27,243 bases of DNA, taken from the IMG/VR virus record IMGVR_UViG_3300005843_000031, positions 1 to 27,243 of that record, one strand, 5' to 3'. Each line of letters starts with the position of its first letter. Positions within the stretch are counted from its first letter, which is position 1. The notes under the pieces are model-generated. The model was not told where the DNA came from and did not search any database. It worked only from the letters and a program-made list of their open reading frames with translations. Both the position numbers and the translations under genes were made by a program. Positions 20,498-27,243 of this stretch are shown one piece after another. The DNA is from a virus.

Positions 20498-20796
20498 CCG
20501 AATCCGACCTGAAAATCCAGGAGGCCCTGACCGATCGCCAGCGCGCCTACATGCTCGCCTTCAAGGAGGCCGCCGGCGCCGCTGTGCTGGCCGACCTCGC
20601 GACCTTTTGCCGGGCCACCGAGACCTGCGTGGTCCCCGGCAATCGAGACCTCACCTACGTCCTTGAAGGGCGGCGGGAGGTTTACCTACGCATTCGAGCC
20701 CACCTCGATCTCCACATCGAGGAGCTTGTCCAGCGCTTTACCCGGCCCGCCAAAGGAGCGATAAGCCATGACGACCGAAACGACCCTCCCGAGTAG
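20494..20796 (+). CDS. Bbp19-like phage protein
   Basis: A 100-residue protein in an ATGA overlap with the portal stop. The stretch LADLATFCRATETCVVPGN, LTYVLEGRREVYLRIRAHLDL matches the Bbp19-like domain (L..FCR...T......D......EGRR.V.LRI..HL) of BPP-1-type and related podoviruses. Role unknown, probably in head assembly because it sits between portal and scaffold. The end overlaps the scaffold start by 29 nt. Confidence 0.8.
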   Translation: MTESDLKIQEALTDRQRAYMLAFKEAAGAAVLADLATFCRATETCVVPGNRDLTYVLEGRREVYLRIRAHLDLHIEELVQRFTRPAKGAISHDDRNDPPE

Positions 20797-21673
20797 CCAC
20801 CTCCATTTCTTCAATCACCACACCGGCCGGCCTCGATTTCATTTCGATGAAGCGAGCGATGCGGCTGCGGCATCTGCCGCCGCTGCTGCGGCTGCCGCCG
20901 GCGCAAAGCCGTGGCACGACGGCGTCGACCCCGCCGTCAAAGGCTTCTGGGAAACCAAGGGCCTGAAGCTCGACAATCCCCGCGATTTCGGCGTCAAGCT
21001 GACCGAGATGTACCAGGGTGCCGAGCGCTTGATCGGCGTGCCTCCGGACCGCGTCGTCAAGCTGCCGGCCGCCGACGCCAAGCCGGAGGACCTGCGCGCC
21101 TATTACGAGCGCCTCGGCGCGCCGAAAGAGGCCAAGGACTACGACCTCTCGCCGATCAAGGACCCCGCGATCTCGGACAGTCTGCGCGCCACGCTGCACG
21201 ACCAAGGTGTGCCAAAGAGCGCGGCCAATATCATTGCGACCAATCTCGCCAAGACGCTCGAATCCAAGACCACCACCGACAACTCGGCGCTGACCACCAA
21301 GCTCGCCGAGCAGAAGGAAGCCCTGACCAAGAACTGGGGCGACAAGTTCGCGTACAACCACCTCCAGGCGATCGAGGGCGCGCGCCGGCTCGGCATCGAC
21401 AAGGAGGCGGTCGCGGCGCTCGAAGGCACCATCGGCTACGACAAGGTGATGGAGGCGATGCGCAAGATCGGCGCCAACACCCGCGAGGACACGTTCGTCG
21501 AGCGCGGCGCGGGCGGGCCGGTCGGTGACGTCACCACCATGGAAGGCGCCCATGCGCGCAAGTCCGAACTGATGGCCGACAAGGGATGGGTCGAGCGCTA
21601 CAACGCCGGCGGTGCCGCGGAGAAGCGCGAGATGACACGGCTTAACCAGATGATCACGGGGGCCACGTCATGA
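20768..21673 (+). CDS. Capsid scaffolding protein
   Basis: A 301-residue acidic, helical protein upstream of the capsid gene; AAGGAG nine bases before the ATG. An Ala tract lies near the start (about residues 32-45). The middle has FWETKGLKLDNPRDFGVKL, LIGVPPDRVVKLPAADAKPEDLRAYYERLGAPKEAKDYDL, a pattern common in podovirus scaffolds (GAP..A..Y.L). The C-terminus is coiled and ends KREMTRLNQMITGA, a possible capsid-binding helix. It would guide prohead assembly and leave before DNA packaging. Confidence 0.82.
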   Translation: MTTETTLPSSHLHFFNHHTGRPRFHFDEASDAAAASAAAAAAAAGAKPWHDGVDPAVKGFWETKGLKLDNPRDFGVKLTEMYQGAERLIGVPPDRVVKLPAADAKPEDLRAYYERLGAPKEAKDYDLSPIKDPAISDSLRATLHDQGVPKSAANIIATNLAKTLESKTTTDNSALTTKLAEQKEALTKNWGDKFAYNHLQAIEGARRLGIDKEAVAALEGTIGYDKVMEAMRKIGANTREDTFVERGAGGPVGDVTTMEGAHARKSELMADKGWVERYNAGGAAEKREMTRLNQMITGATS

Positions 21674-21978
21674 GCGAGCCCGATGAAGTGATCTTCGACG
21701 CGCCGGTCACAAAGCCCGTCAAGGCCAAGAAGAAGACCACAAAGAAGGTGGCCAGGCCGAAGGCCGCGGTCTCGCAATTCTCCGGGCTGACCAAGACCGC
21801 ATGCGCCGACGGCTGCAATGCCAGGGGCTGCGTCATCAGCGGCAAGCCGTACTGCGCGCACCCGACCAAGGGCGCGTTGCAGACCGGCGACATGAACAAC
21901 GCGGCCGCGCTGAAGCGGCTGCGCGACGCGCGCGAATTCCTCAACATCAAGATCGATCCGAACCGCTTCAAGGACTGA
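21670..21978 (+). CDS. Cys-containing basic protein in the head operon
   Basis: A 102-residue protein in an ATGA overlap with the scaffold stop. Acidic start (SEPDEVIFDAP), a Lys-rich tract (KPVKAKKKTTKKVARPKAA), then four cysteines in CADGCNARGCVISGKPYC followed by AHPTKG. The basic tract could bind nucleic acid, and the cysteines might bind zinc. It may be a minor head protein; no function known. Confidence 0.65.
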   Translation: MSEPDEVIFDAPVTKPVKAKKKTTKKVARPKAAVSQFSGLTKTACADGCNARGCVISGKPYCAHPTKGALQTGDMNNAAALKRLRDAREFLNIKIDPNRFKD

Positions 21979-21985
21979 TCCGGTT

Positions 21986-21996
21986 GGTGCGTTGTT
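21986..21996 (+). promoter_or_regulatory. Late element 3 (GGTGCGTTGTT)
   Basis: Third copy, 7 bases after the previous stop codon and about 180 bases before the capsid gene ATG; the leader RNA starting here would include the hairpin and tandem repeats that follow. Confidence 0.55.
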
Positions 21997-22005
21997 CCGG
22001 TTTGG

Positions 22006-22029
22006 CGGGCGCGGCTAGGTTCGCGCCCG
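22006..22029 (+). terminator. GC-rich hairpin before the capsid gene
   Basis: CGGGCGCG and CGCGCCCG form a perfect 8-bp stem with an 8-base loop. Only two T follow, so intrinsic termination would be weak; attenuation, or RNA 5'-end protection if transcription starts at the late element just upstream, are alternatives. Confidence 0.55.
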
Positions 22030-22044
22030 TTGAACCTGAGCACC

Positions 22045-22151
22045 GGTCCCCGCAAGGGCAAGGCCGACAGGTTTGAAAGTGACGGCCCCCGCAAGGACAA
22101 GGCTGAAAGTTTGATGGCCCCTGTGCATTCGCACGGACAAGGCCGCCGACC
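22045..22151 (+). repeat. Three tandem foldable units in the capsid leader
   Basis: Units at 22045-22083, 22084-22115 and 22116-22151 share GGYCCC...GGrCAAGGCYG. Units 1 and 2 contain CC-GCAA-GG, a hairpin with a GNRA-type loop; unit 3 replaces it by GTGC-ATTC-GCAC. Units 1 and 2 also share AAG/AGG-TTTGA after the core. No reading frame is conserved. Likely a structured RNA leader of the capsid mRNA. Confidence 0.55.
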
Positions 22152-22177
22152 ATTCAACCTCTCAAGGCGGGATAGCC

Positions 22178-23101
22178 ATGTCCGAAAATCTACCGCAACT
22201 GTTTACGACCGAATTCTCCACCATGCTGGCGCTCAAGCTCCAGCAGAAGCAGTCGAAGCTGCGTGGCCGTGTGATGGAAGGCTATCACGTCGGCAAGCAG
22301 GCTTCGCCCATCCAGTATTTCGGCGCCGTCCAGATGAAGCCGCCGCAGGGCCGCTTCGCCCCGATCGGCCGGCAGGATGGCAGCATGACCCGGCGCTGGG
22401 TTTTCCCGGTCGACCGTGACTGCAACCAGCTCATCGACACCTTCGACAAGCTCAAGACCGCGATCGATCCGCAGTCGCAGGAAGTCGCCGCTGCCGCTGC
22501 CGCCGTCGCCCGTGAATGGGACGACCGGCTGATTGCCGCCGCATTCGGCACCTCGCAGCTCGGCACCGACGGCGCAAGCTTCTCGGCCGAGACCTGGGCC
22601 TCGATCTCGTCCGCGTGGACGGTGTCCTCGACCTTCGGCTCATCGGCTGCCTCCGGCCTCACCGTCGCCAAGATGATCGAAGCCAAGCGCATCATGCGCA
22701 AGGCACAGGTCGACATGGAGGAGGAGACCCTGACCTGGGTCACGAACTCCCAGGGCGAAAGCGATCTGCTCAACCAGGTGCAGGTGGTCTCCACCGAGTT
22801 CTCCGAGCGCCCGGTCCTCCAGGAGGGCAAGGTCACGCGTTTCCTCGGCTGGGACATCGTCTACAGCGAGCGCCTGCCGTCGGCCTCGTCGGTTCGCTCG
22901 AACATCCCCTTCGCCAAGTCCGGCCTCTACCTCGGCATCTGGAAGGACACCGAGAACGATGTCGACCGCCGCAAGGACCTGAGCGGCCTGCCCTGGCAGA
23001 TCTACACCATGATGTCGTCCGGCGCGACCCGACTGGAGCCCGGCCGTCTCCTCGAATGCGACTGCGCCGACACCTCGGCCGCAGCCGACGTCACGCCGTA
23101 A
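22178..23101 (+). CDS. Major capsid protein
   Basis: A 307-residue coat protein of the Phage_capsid_2-like group in short-tailed phages. Features: TEFSTMLALKLQQKQSKLRG, HVGKQASPIQYFGAVQMK, RRWVFPVDRDCNQLIDTFDKLKTAIDPQSQEVAAAAAAVAREWDDRLIAAAFG, then IEAKRIMRKAQVDMEEETLTWVTNSQ and FLGWDIVYSERLP. The D..Q.ID..DK.....DP.S......A.A..R..DD.I..A..G run is diagnostic. GGCGGGA lies five bases before the ATG. Its place after the scaffold and the special leader fit the most abundant late protein. Confidence 0.9.
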   Translation: MSENLPQLFTTEFSTMLALKLQQKQSKLRGRVMEGYHVGKQASPIQYFGAVQMKPPQGRFAPIGRQDGSMTRRWVFPVDRDCNQLIDTFDKLKTAIDPQSQEVAAAAAAVAREWDDRLIAAAFGTSQLGTDGASFSAETWASISSAWTVSSTFGSSAASGLTVAKMIEAKRIMRKAQVDMEEETLTWVTNSQGESDLLNQVQVVSTEFSERPVLQEGKVTRFLGWDIVYSERLPSASSVRSNIPFAKSGLYLGIWKDTENDVDRRKDLSGLPWQIYTMMSSGATRLEPGRLLECDCADTSAAADVTP

Positions 23102-23113
23102 GGAGCAACCCAC

Positions 23114-23647
23114 ATGGCTGTCGATCACGTCAAATCCACGATCATCACCGCCCTCGATGCTACGCCGGTTGTTCAGCCGACGGCCGGCGAGGGCGCCCCG
23201 GCGCCGCTCAAGTCGGTAACCGGCATCGCCACGGGCATTGCATCTTCCTCGATCGACGCGACCTATCAGATGGTTCGCGTGCCCTCGAACTCGAAGATCA
23301 AGAACCTGAGTTTCCAGACCCAGACCCAGGCGGCCGGCGTCACCGACATCGGCCTCTACTATGCGACCGATGGCGAAGGTAACCGACCGACGTCGCTGCT
23401 GGTTGCTGCCGCGATCAGCCGAACGTTCTTTGCCTCTGCGATCGCCCTTACCACCACCACGCGTCAGGACGTGCTCGGCAACCCGATCGCATCGCCCTAC
23501 ACCCCGGACAAGCGCAACATGCCGCTCTGGCAGGCTGCTGGCCTTGCTTCCGATCCCGGCGGCTACTTCGACATTGTCCTGTCGCTGACCACCGCCATCA
23601 CCACCGGCACTGGGATCATGGTGCTGGAATGCACCTACACGGATTGA
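23114..23647 (+). CDS. Putative capsid decoration protein
   Basis: A 177-residue protein with AAGGAG eight bases before the ATG, 12 bases after the capsid gene. After a variable start it has YQMVRVPSNSKIKNLSFQTQTQAAGVTDIGLYYATDGEG, NMPLWQAAGLASDPGGYFDIVLSLTTAITTGTG. This VRVPSN...DIGLY...PLW...GL..DP...D...TLT.A pattern is one I recall next to major capsid genes of temperate podoviruses. Beta-rich and Thr/Ala-rich, it fits a capsid cement or decoration protein, by analogy to the BPP-1 cement protein position. Confidence 0.68.
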   Translation: MAVDHVKSTIITALDATPVVQPTAGEGAPAPLKSVTGIATGIASSSIDATYQMVRVPSNSKIKNLSFQTQTQAAGVTDIGLYYATDGEGNRPTSLLVAAAISRTFFASAIALTTTTRQDVLGNPIASPYTPDKRNMPLWQAAGLASDPGGYFDIVLSLTTAITTGTGIMVLECTYTD

Positions 23648-23655
23648 GGTGAGCC

Positions 23656-23898
23656 ATGGCCGCTGAAGCAATCGGACTGTTGAAGGCCTCGGTCACCAAT
23701 CTTAGTTCACCCGGATCAATCAGTGTTCCGGGCTTGAAGGTCGGAGACAAGGTCATCGGTACATGGCTGATGTCCAACGGAAGTTGGGTTGCTCCCGACG
23801 TGGAGTTTGAAGCCGTCATCTCCGTCAATGACGAGATTCAACAGGTTGGAAATATTTCCGTCCCAAGCCAGTCTTGGGACATCCTTTTGGTGAGGTGA
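23656..23898 (+). CDS. Small beta-rich structural protein, 80 residues
   Basis: GAGGTGAGCC precedes the ATG. Sequence pattern: LLKASVTNLSSPGSISVPGLKVGDKVIG, then NGSWVAPDVEFEAVISVNDEIQQVG, and WDILLVR. Alternating polar/hydrophobic strands suggest a beta-sandwich, perhaps a minor capsid or head-completion protein. The codon use is less GC-rich than its neighbours, so it may be a later arrival. Function unknown. Confidence 0.6.
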   Translation: MAAEAIGLLKASVTNLSSPGSISVPGLKVGDKVIGTWLMSNGSWVAPDVEFEAVISVNDEIQQVGNISVPSQSWDILLVR

Positions 23899-23901
23899 AC
23901 C

Positions 23902-24132
23902 ATGGCTGACCACTTCGTGAGCATTCCTCGTGGCGTCGAAGGCATGAAGTATTCGGACTTCACGACCGGAACCTCTACGAGCGGCGCCACCATCGAACTG
24001 CGCCTGTTCGACGCGACCACGCCGGCGACGACCTACTCCAAGGTTGATGTCCTGAAGGCGCTGAAGGCGTTCGAACGATTCTTCGAGAATGCGCAGCAGG
24101 CCAGCGCAGCCGGGTTCATCGTCTCCGGATAG
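23902..24132 (+). CDS. Small protein, 76 residues
   Basis: GAGGTGAACC precedes the ATG, three bases after the previous stop. The N-terminal part (HFVSIPRGVEGMKYSDFTTGTSTS) and the middle strand IELRLFDATTP lead into a helical end (VDVLKALKAFERFFENAQQA). Last gene before the strong terminator. Probably a minor virion protein; family not recognised. Confidence 0.6.
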   Translation: MADHFVSIPRGVEGMKYSDFTTGTSTSGATIELRLFDATTPATTYSKVDVLKALKAFERFFENAQQASAAGFIVSG

Positions 24133-24162
24133 TCGCCGAGCGTACCTCCGAGGGAGTAAACT

Positions 24163-24192
24163 GGCGGCGGGATTTCGGTCCCGCCGCCTTTT
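24163..24192 (+). terminator. Strong intrinsic terminator
   Basis: GGCGGCGGGA and TCCCGCCGCC make a perfect 10-bp stem around a TTTCGG loop, followed by TTTT. It closes the capsid operon and separates it from the tail genes. Confidence 0.9.
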
Positions 24193-24197
24193 GTCGT

Positions 24198-24208
24198 GGT
24201 GCGTTGTT
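24198..24208 (+). promoter_or_regulatory. Late element 4 (GGTGCGTTGTT)
   Basis: Begins 5 bases after the terminator T-run and 32 bases before the tail gene ATG. A promoter is needed here if the terminator is effective, which is the best argument for the promoter role of this word. Confidence 0.6.
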
Positions 24209-24239
24209 GGGCTGGAACCCCGTCCGCATTGTCCGCGCC

Positions 24240-25385
24240 ATGGTCGCCTTCACCTCCGCAGTCGATATCGGCAATCGCGCGCTGCAACATTGCGGTGCCG
24301 ATCGCATTTCGAGCTTCACCGAGAATTCGAAACGCGCCTCCGAGGTGGCCTTCGTCTATGACAAGGTCCGCGTTGCCGAGCTTCAGCGAAACATCTGGAC
24401 CTTCGCGACCCGCCGCGCCTCGATGCGCGCGGTCGACACCACGACGATGATGCTGAGCCCCGCTATGTGGGCGCCCGCGACGACCTATTATCGCGGCTCG
24501 ATCGTGATGGACGCGCTCGGAAATTTCTGGATCTCGAACATCGTCAACAACACCGGAAACGACCCGCTTCTCACCAATTACTGGGAGCCGTATTTCGGGC
24601 CGCTGACCGTGTCGCTGTACAGTTCGACCGGCACCTACGGCTCGGGCGAGGTCGTCTACACCTTCGCCGGTGACGGCACCTATCGGGTTTACCTGTCGCT
24701 CCAGGACGCCAATTCGGACAACCCTGCGACCGCGACGCCGTGGGACGCGACGGTCACATACTGGCAGGACCAGATAGTGACCTATTCCGCGGTCGCCTAC
24801 AAAAGCCTGGTCGACCTCAATCTCGCGCAGCAGCCGGACACGCATCCGTCGCAGTGGACCTCGACATTCGTCGGCGGCACCGGATCGCTCAAATGGCTCG
24901 AGATCGGCGGCGCCGAGTTTCCCAGCGGCGTTGCACTCGTGCGCCCGAACATCGTTTATCCGCTCGGCGCGGGTCCGTCGTCGCAGTCCTACAGCCAGAA
25001 CATCTACAAGCTGCCGGCCGGCTTCCTGCGCTTTGCGCCGCAGAACCCCAAGGTCGCGGTGCCGATGCTCGGCGGACCCACTGGCAACAGCTACACCGAC
25101 TGGCAGGTCGAGAACGGCTATATCGTCTCGTCCGACGTCGGGCCGGTCCGCCTGCGCTTCGTCGCGGATGTGACCGACGTCTCCAAGATGGATGCGATGT
25201 TCTGCGAGGGTCTCGCTGCGCGGATCGGCATCGAGGTTTGTCAGCCCATCACCCAGTCGGACGGCCGCCTCCAGACGATCGCCTCCAAATACAAGCGCTT
25301 CATGGACGAGGCGCGCACGATCAACGCGATCGAGGCCGGCTATGACGATCCGCCGGATGACGTCTACGTGTCCGTGAGGCAATAA
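24240..25385 (+). CDS. Tail tubular protein A-like (T7 gp11-like adaptor)
   Basis: A 381-residue tail adaptor that joins portal and nozzle. The N-terminus, TSAVDIGNRALQHCGADRI, and AELQRNIWTFATRRA, and the end with GLAARIGIEVCQPITQSDGRLQTIASKYKRFMDEARTINAIE are typical of gp11-like proteins. Between residues about 75 and 210 lie three short units with the pattern TY..G..V...G..Y.S...N....P....W, like CBM5/12 carbohydrate-binding modules. Start at ATG 24240; TTG codons upstream lie in the late element. No strong ribosome site is visible. The TAA overlaps the next ATG. Confidence 0.85.
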   Translation: MVAFTSAVDIGNRALQHCGADRISSFTENSKRASEVAFVYDKVRVAELQRNIWTFATRRASMRAVDTTTMMLSPAMWAPATTYYRGSIVMDALGNFWISNIVNNTGNDPLLTNYWEPYFGPLTVSLYSSTGTYGSGEVVYTFAGDGTYRVYLSLQDANSDNPATATPWDATVTYWQDQIVTYSAVAYKSLVDLNLAQQPDTHPSQWTSTFVGGTGSLKWLEIGGAEFPSGVALVRPNIVYPLGAGPSSQSYSQNIYKLPAGFLRFAPQNPKVAVPMLGGPTGNSYTDWQVENGYIVSSDVGPVRLRFVADVTDVSKMDAMFCEGLAARIGIEVCQPITQSDGRLQTIASKYKRFMDEARTINAIEAGYDDPPDDVYVSVRQ

Positions 25386-27243
25386 TGCCGGCGGCCACGC
25401 AGATCCTCACCTCGTTCCTCGGCGGCGAGATCAGCCAATACGCGCAGGGTCGCTACGACCGGCCGGACTACCGCACGTCGATGCGCGTCTGCTTCAACAG
25501 CATGCCGCTGGAGAGTGGCGCGTGGACGCGGCGGCCGGGGACGCAGTACAGCGGCCACACCCGTGGGGGCACGCCGGGCCGTGTCATCAAGTTCGATTTT
25601 CAGCAGTCCGCTCCGATCACGATGGAGTTCACGGACAACTATGTTCGCTTCCGCAACGGCGCCGTGCTGATCACCACGAACGATGACCAGACCATTGTCT
25701 CGATCTCAACGGCAAACCCGGCCGTTGTCCAGACGCTGGGGGCGGTGGCGTGGGCGACGGGCGACACGGCGATCTTCCCTGTTGCGTCGATTCCGCAGCT
25801 TGAAAATCGGCAAGTCGTATTGACGAAGATCGACACGACGCATTTTTCCATTGCGGATGCGCTGACCGGACTTTCGATCGACGGATCGACATTCGGGGCA
25901 CTCGCCACCGGCGCCTATATCGCGCGCGTGCTTGAGGTGCAGACCGGCTACGCGGGGTCGACCTGGGAAAATCTCCGCGTCATCCAAGCCGAAACGACAG
26001 GAATTTTTCTGGCGCCGGCGTCGGCTCCCCAGGTGCTGACCGCCACGATCTATCCCTATGTGAACTTCAAGCCGTCGTTTGCGCTGAGCCCAGCGGTGTT
26101 TCTCGACGGTCCCTATCTCGATCCGTTCACCAATGGAGCGCAGGCCACGCCCAGCGCGGCCAAGGGGATCATCACGCTCACGGTGTCGTTCTCTGCATAC
26201 GACGCGAGCAAGGCCTATAAGCTCGGCGACTTCGTCACATCGGCCGGCGTCAATTACAAATCACTGATCGACCAGAACGTCGGCAACACGCCAGTGTCGA
26301 GCCCGACGGCATGGCAGGCCACATCGGCCGGCGCGGCCATCAACAACGGGCAGGGCTTCCTCGGCACGGATGTCGGGCGACTGGTTCGCCTGCTATCGGA
26401 ACCGGCGCCATGGGTAGCTGCAACCGCGTACACGACGGGAAATGTCGTCTCCTATAACCCGAGTGGAGATCCCGGCGCGACCACCTACTGGCAGGCAATT
26501 GCGGCGACCACCGGACACGCGCCCGGCAGCGATATCATACACTGGTCGCTGCTGACGCAAAATGCGGCGATCTGGACCTGGGGCAAGATTACGTCGCTGA
26601 CGAACATCATCAGTCCGACGCTGGTCGGCTCGGTCAACATCGGCGACATGACGCTCGGTGGTGGCATCAATAGTGTATTCGATAGCGTCTTTACGAAGGC
26701 GTCATCGGCTAGCGCTGGCAAGCAGGACTTTCAGAGCGGCGGATTTTTCCCGCCGTCTACAAGGATCGGCCTGAGTTCGTACGTCGGCAAGAATTATTCC
26801 GGGGCGAGTGCGCAGGCTATCCAGCAGGCGACCGTTTACCCCACGTCGAACTTCGGCTTTGGCGCCGGCGTGTGCACGACCGGCGGCGTTCAGGGGCCGA
26901 TGTCAAGCCCGACGTTTACCTTCAATTTGCGCGGCAAGTCGACTGCGCCGACATCGGCATCAGACGGCACGCTGCTTGGAACATCGGGGGCTGTCTTTAA
27001 TCCGACGTCTCCTGTCACGGTCATCTCGTCCGATACAGCAACGACATGGAACTACGTTTGGATCGAGCAGATCGGTTCCTACCCGATCGGCGGCGTTCTG
27101 AACGCTTCTGCCTATCAAATCATTTCTCTCATTTCCCAAGTCTCGTTCTTCACGCCGACGGGGACGGGTACGTCGAGCGGGGCGTTCGTCGAAATACTTG
27201 GGCCCGCATTGCTCTATCCCAGCGTTTCGATCGCGACGTGGCG
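25385..27243 (+). CDS. Tail nozzle protein (T7 gp12-like tail tubular B), partial
   Basis: Open from ATG 25385 to the right edge (at least 619 codons, no stop). GAGG lies five bases before the ATG and the start overlaps the previous stop as TAATG. The start PAATQILTSFLGGEISQYAQ, GRYDRPDYRTSMRVCFNSMP and SGAWTRRPGTQYSG is the hallmark of podovirus tail nozzle proteins. Two carbohydrate-binding-like units follow at residues about 268-314 (YDASKAYKLGDFVTSAGVNYK) and 340-390 (VAATAYTTGNVVSYNPSG, TYWQAIAATTG). The remainder is Ser/Thr/Gly-rich and beta-like. It would form the tail tip that contacts the host surface. Confidence 0.88.
   Translation, partial: MPAATQILTSFLGGEISQYAQGRYDRPDYRTSMRVCFNSMPLESGAWTRRPGTQYSGHTRGGTPGRVIKFDFQQSAPITMEFTDNYVRFRNGAVLITTNDDQTIVSISTANPAVVQTLGAVAWATGDTAIFPVASIPQLENRQVVLTKIDTTHFSIADALTGLSIDGSTFGALATGAYIARVLEVQTGYAGSTWENLRVIQAETTGIFLAPASAPQVLTATIYPYVNFKPSFALSPAVFLDGPYLDPFTNGAQATPSAAKGIITLTVSFSAYDASKAYKLGDFVTSAGVNYKSLIDQNVGNTPVSSPTAWQATSAGAAINNGQGFLGTDVGRLVRLLSEPAPWVAATAYTTGNVVSYNPSGDPGATTYWQAIAATTGHAPGSDIIHWSLLTQNAAIWTWGKITSLTNIISPTLVGSVNIGDMTLGGGINSVFDSVFTKASSASAGKQDFQSGGFFPPSTRIGLSSYVGKNYSGASAQAIQQATVYPTSNFGFGAGVCTTGGVQGPMSSPTFTFNLRGKSTAPTSASDGTLLGTSGAVFNPTSPVTVISSDTATTWNYVWIEQIGSYPIGGVLNASAYQIISLISQVSFFTPTGTGTSSGAFVEILGPALLYPSVSIATW

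Noticed and set aside
20860-20905. GC-rich triplet repeat-like tract in the scaffold gene
   Set aside because: It encodes an alanine run in the right frame with mixed codons, so it is protein composition and not a DNA repeat element.
22640-23671. Minus-strand open frame of 343 codons opposite the capsid and decoration genes
   Set aside because: Shadow frame; low-complexity composition and no start signal.
24033-25382. Minus-strand open frame of 449 codons opposite the tail adaptor gene
   Set aside because: Shadow of the gp11-like gene; it also crosses the strong terminator and the upstream gene.
1-27243. CRISPR arrays, tRNA genes, insertion sequences or a diversity-generating retroelement
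   Set aside because: No regular repeat-spacer pattern, cloverleaf, transposase or reverse transcriptase was seen, although BPP-1-type phages related in head genes can carry a retroelement.

Overview
The window is the left and middle part of a temperate, podovirus-like (short-tailed) prophage or phage genome. The bases are GC-rich, and the short GTG/TTG-start operons, the integrase/helix-turn-helix pair and several hypothetical families look like those of Rhizobiales (Bradyrhizobium-type) alphaproteobacterial phages. Host assignment is inference from protein style, not from a search. No tRNA, rRNA, CRISPR or insertion sequence was seen. Both ends are open: a gene runs off the left edge and the tail-nozzle gene runs off the right edge.

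Left half (1-9042, minus strand): one long leftward early operon of tightly overlapping genes. From its promoter at about 9060 it reads: small protein, small membrane protein, zinc-ribbon protein, YqaJ-type exonuclease, RecT annealing protein, small membrane protein, radical SAM protein, adenine-type DNA methyltransferase, a run of small hypothetical proteins with an HNH endonuclease, an excisionase-like helix-turn-helix protein and the tyrosine integrase. This is the logic of the lambda PL operon (recombination, accessory, xis, int). Left of the integrase is another partial minus-strand gene with its own TATAAT promoter.

Switch region (9043-9470): a short Xre-type repressor gene (leftward) faces a Cro-like gene (rightward). 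Four 17-bp dyads related to GTTCAC-N5-GTGAAC form the operators. Two of them sit exactly between a perfect TTGACA -35 and the -10 of the leftward early promoter and of the rightward promoter. The cro transcript appears to be leaderless.

Rightward early/middle region (9471-14994): a DNA-binding-like protein, a RusA-type Holliday junction resolvase, a replisome-organiser-type initiator, a likely helicase loader that overlaps it by about 300 nt, then several small (often membrane-anchored) accessory proteins and two putative DNA-binding proteins. Two lone minus-strand small membrane proteins (9854-10012 and 15022-15165) lie in the flanking gaps. A non-coding stretch, 15172-15590, holds an AT-rich part and a very strong G-quadruplex motif.

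Late region (15591-27243): small and large terminase, three small proteins, T7-like portal (head-tail connector), a Bbp19-like protein, scaffold, a Cys-rich basic protein, major capsid protein, putative decoration protein, two small proteins, a strong terminator, then T7 gp11-like and gp12-like tail tube/nozzle proteins carrying carbohydrate-binding-like repeats. The four non-coding gaps in or before this region each carry the same 10-base word, GTGCGTTGTT, on the coding strand. I propose it as a late promoter or regulator element. The gap before the capsid gene also carries a tandem, foldable RNA-leader repeat. No lysis genes, RNA polymerase or reverse transcriptase are visible; they may lie beyond the window.
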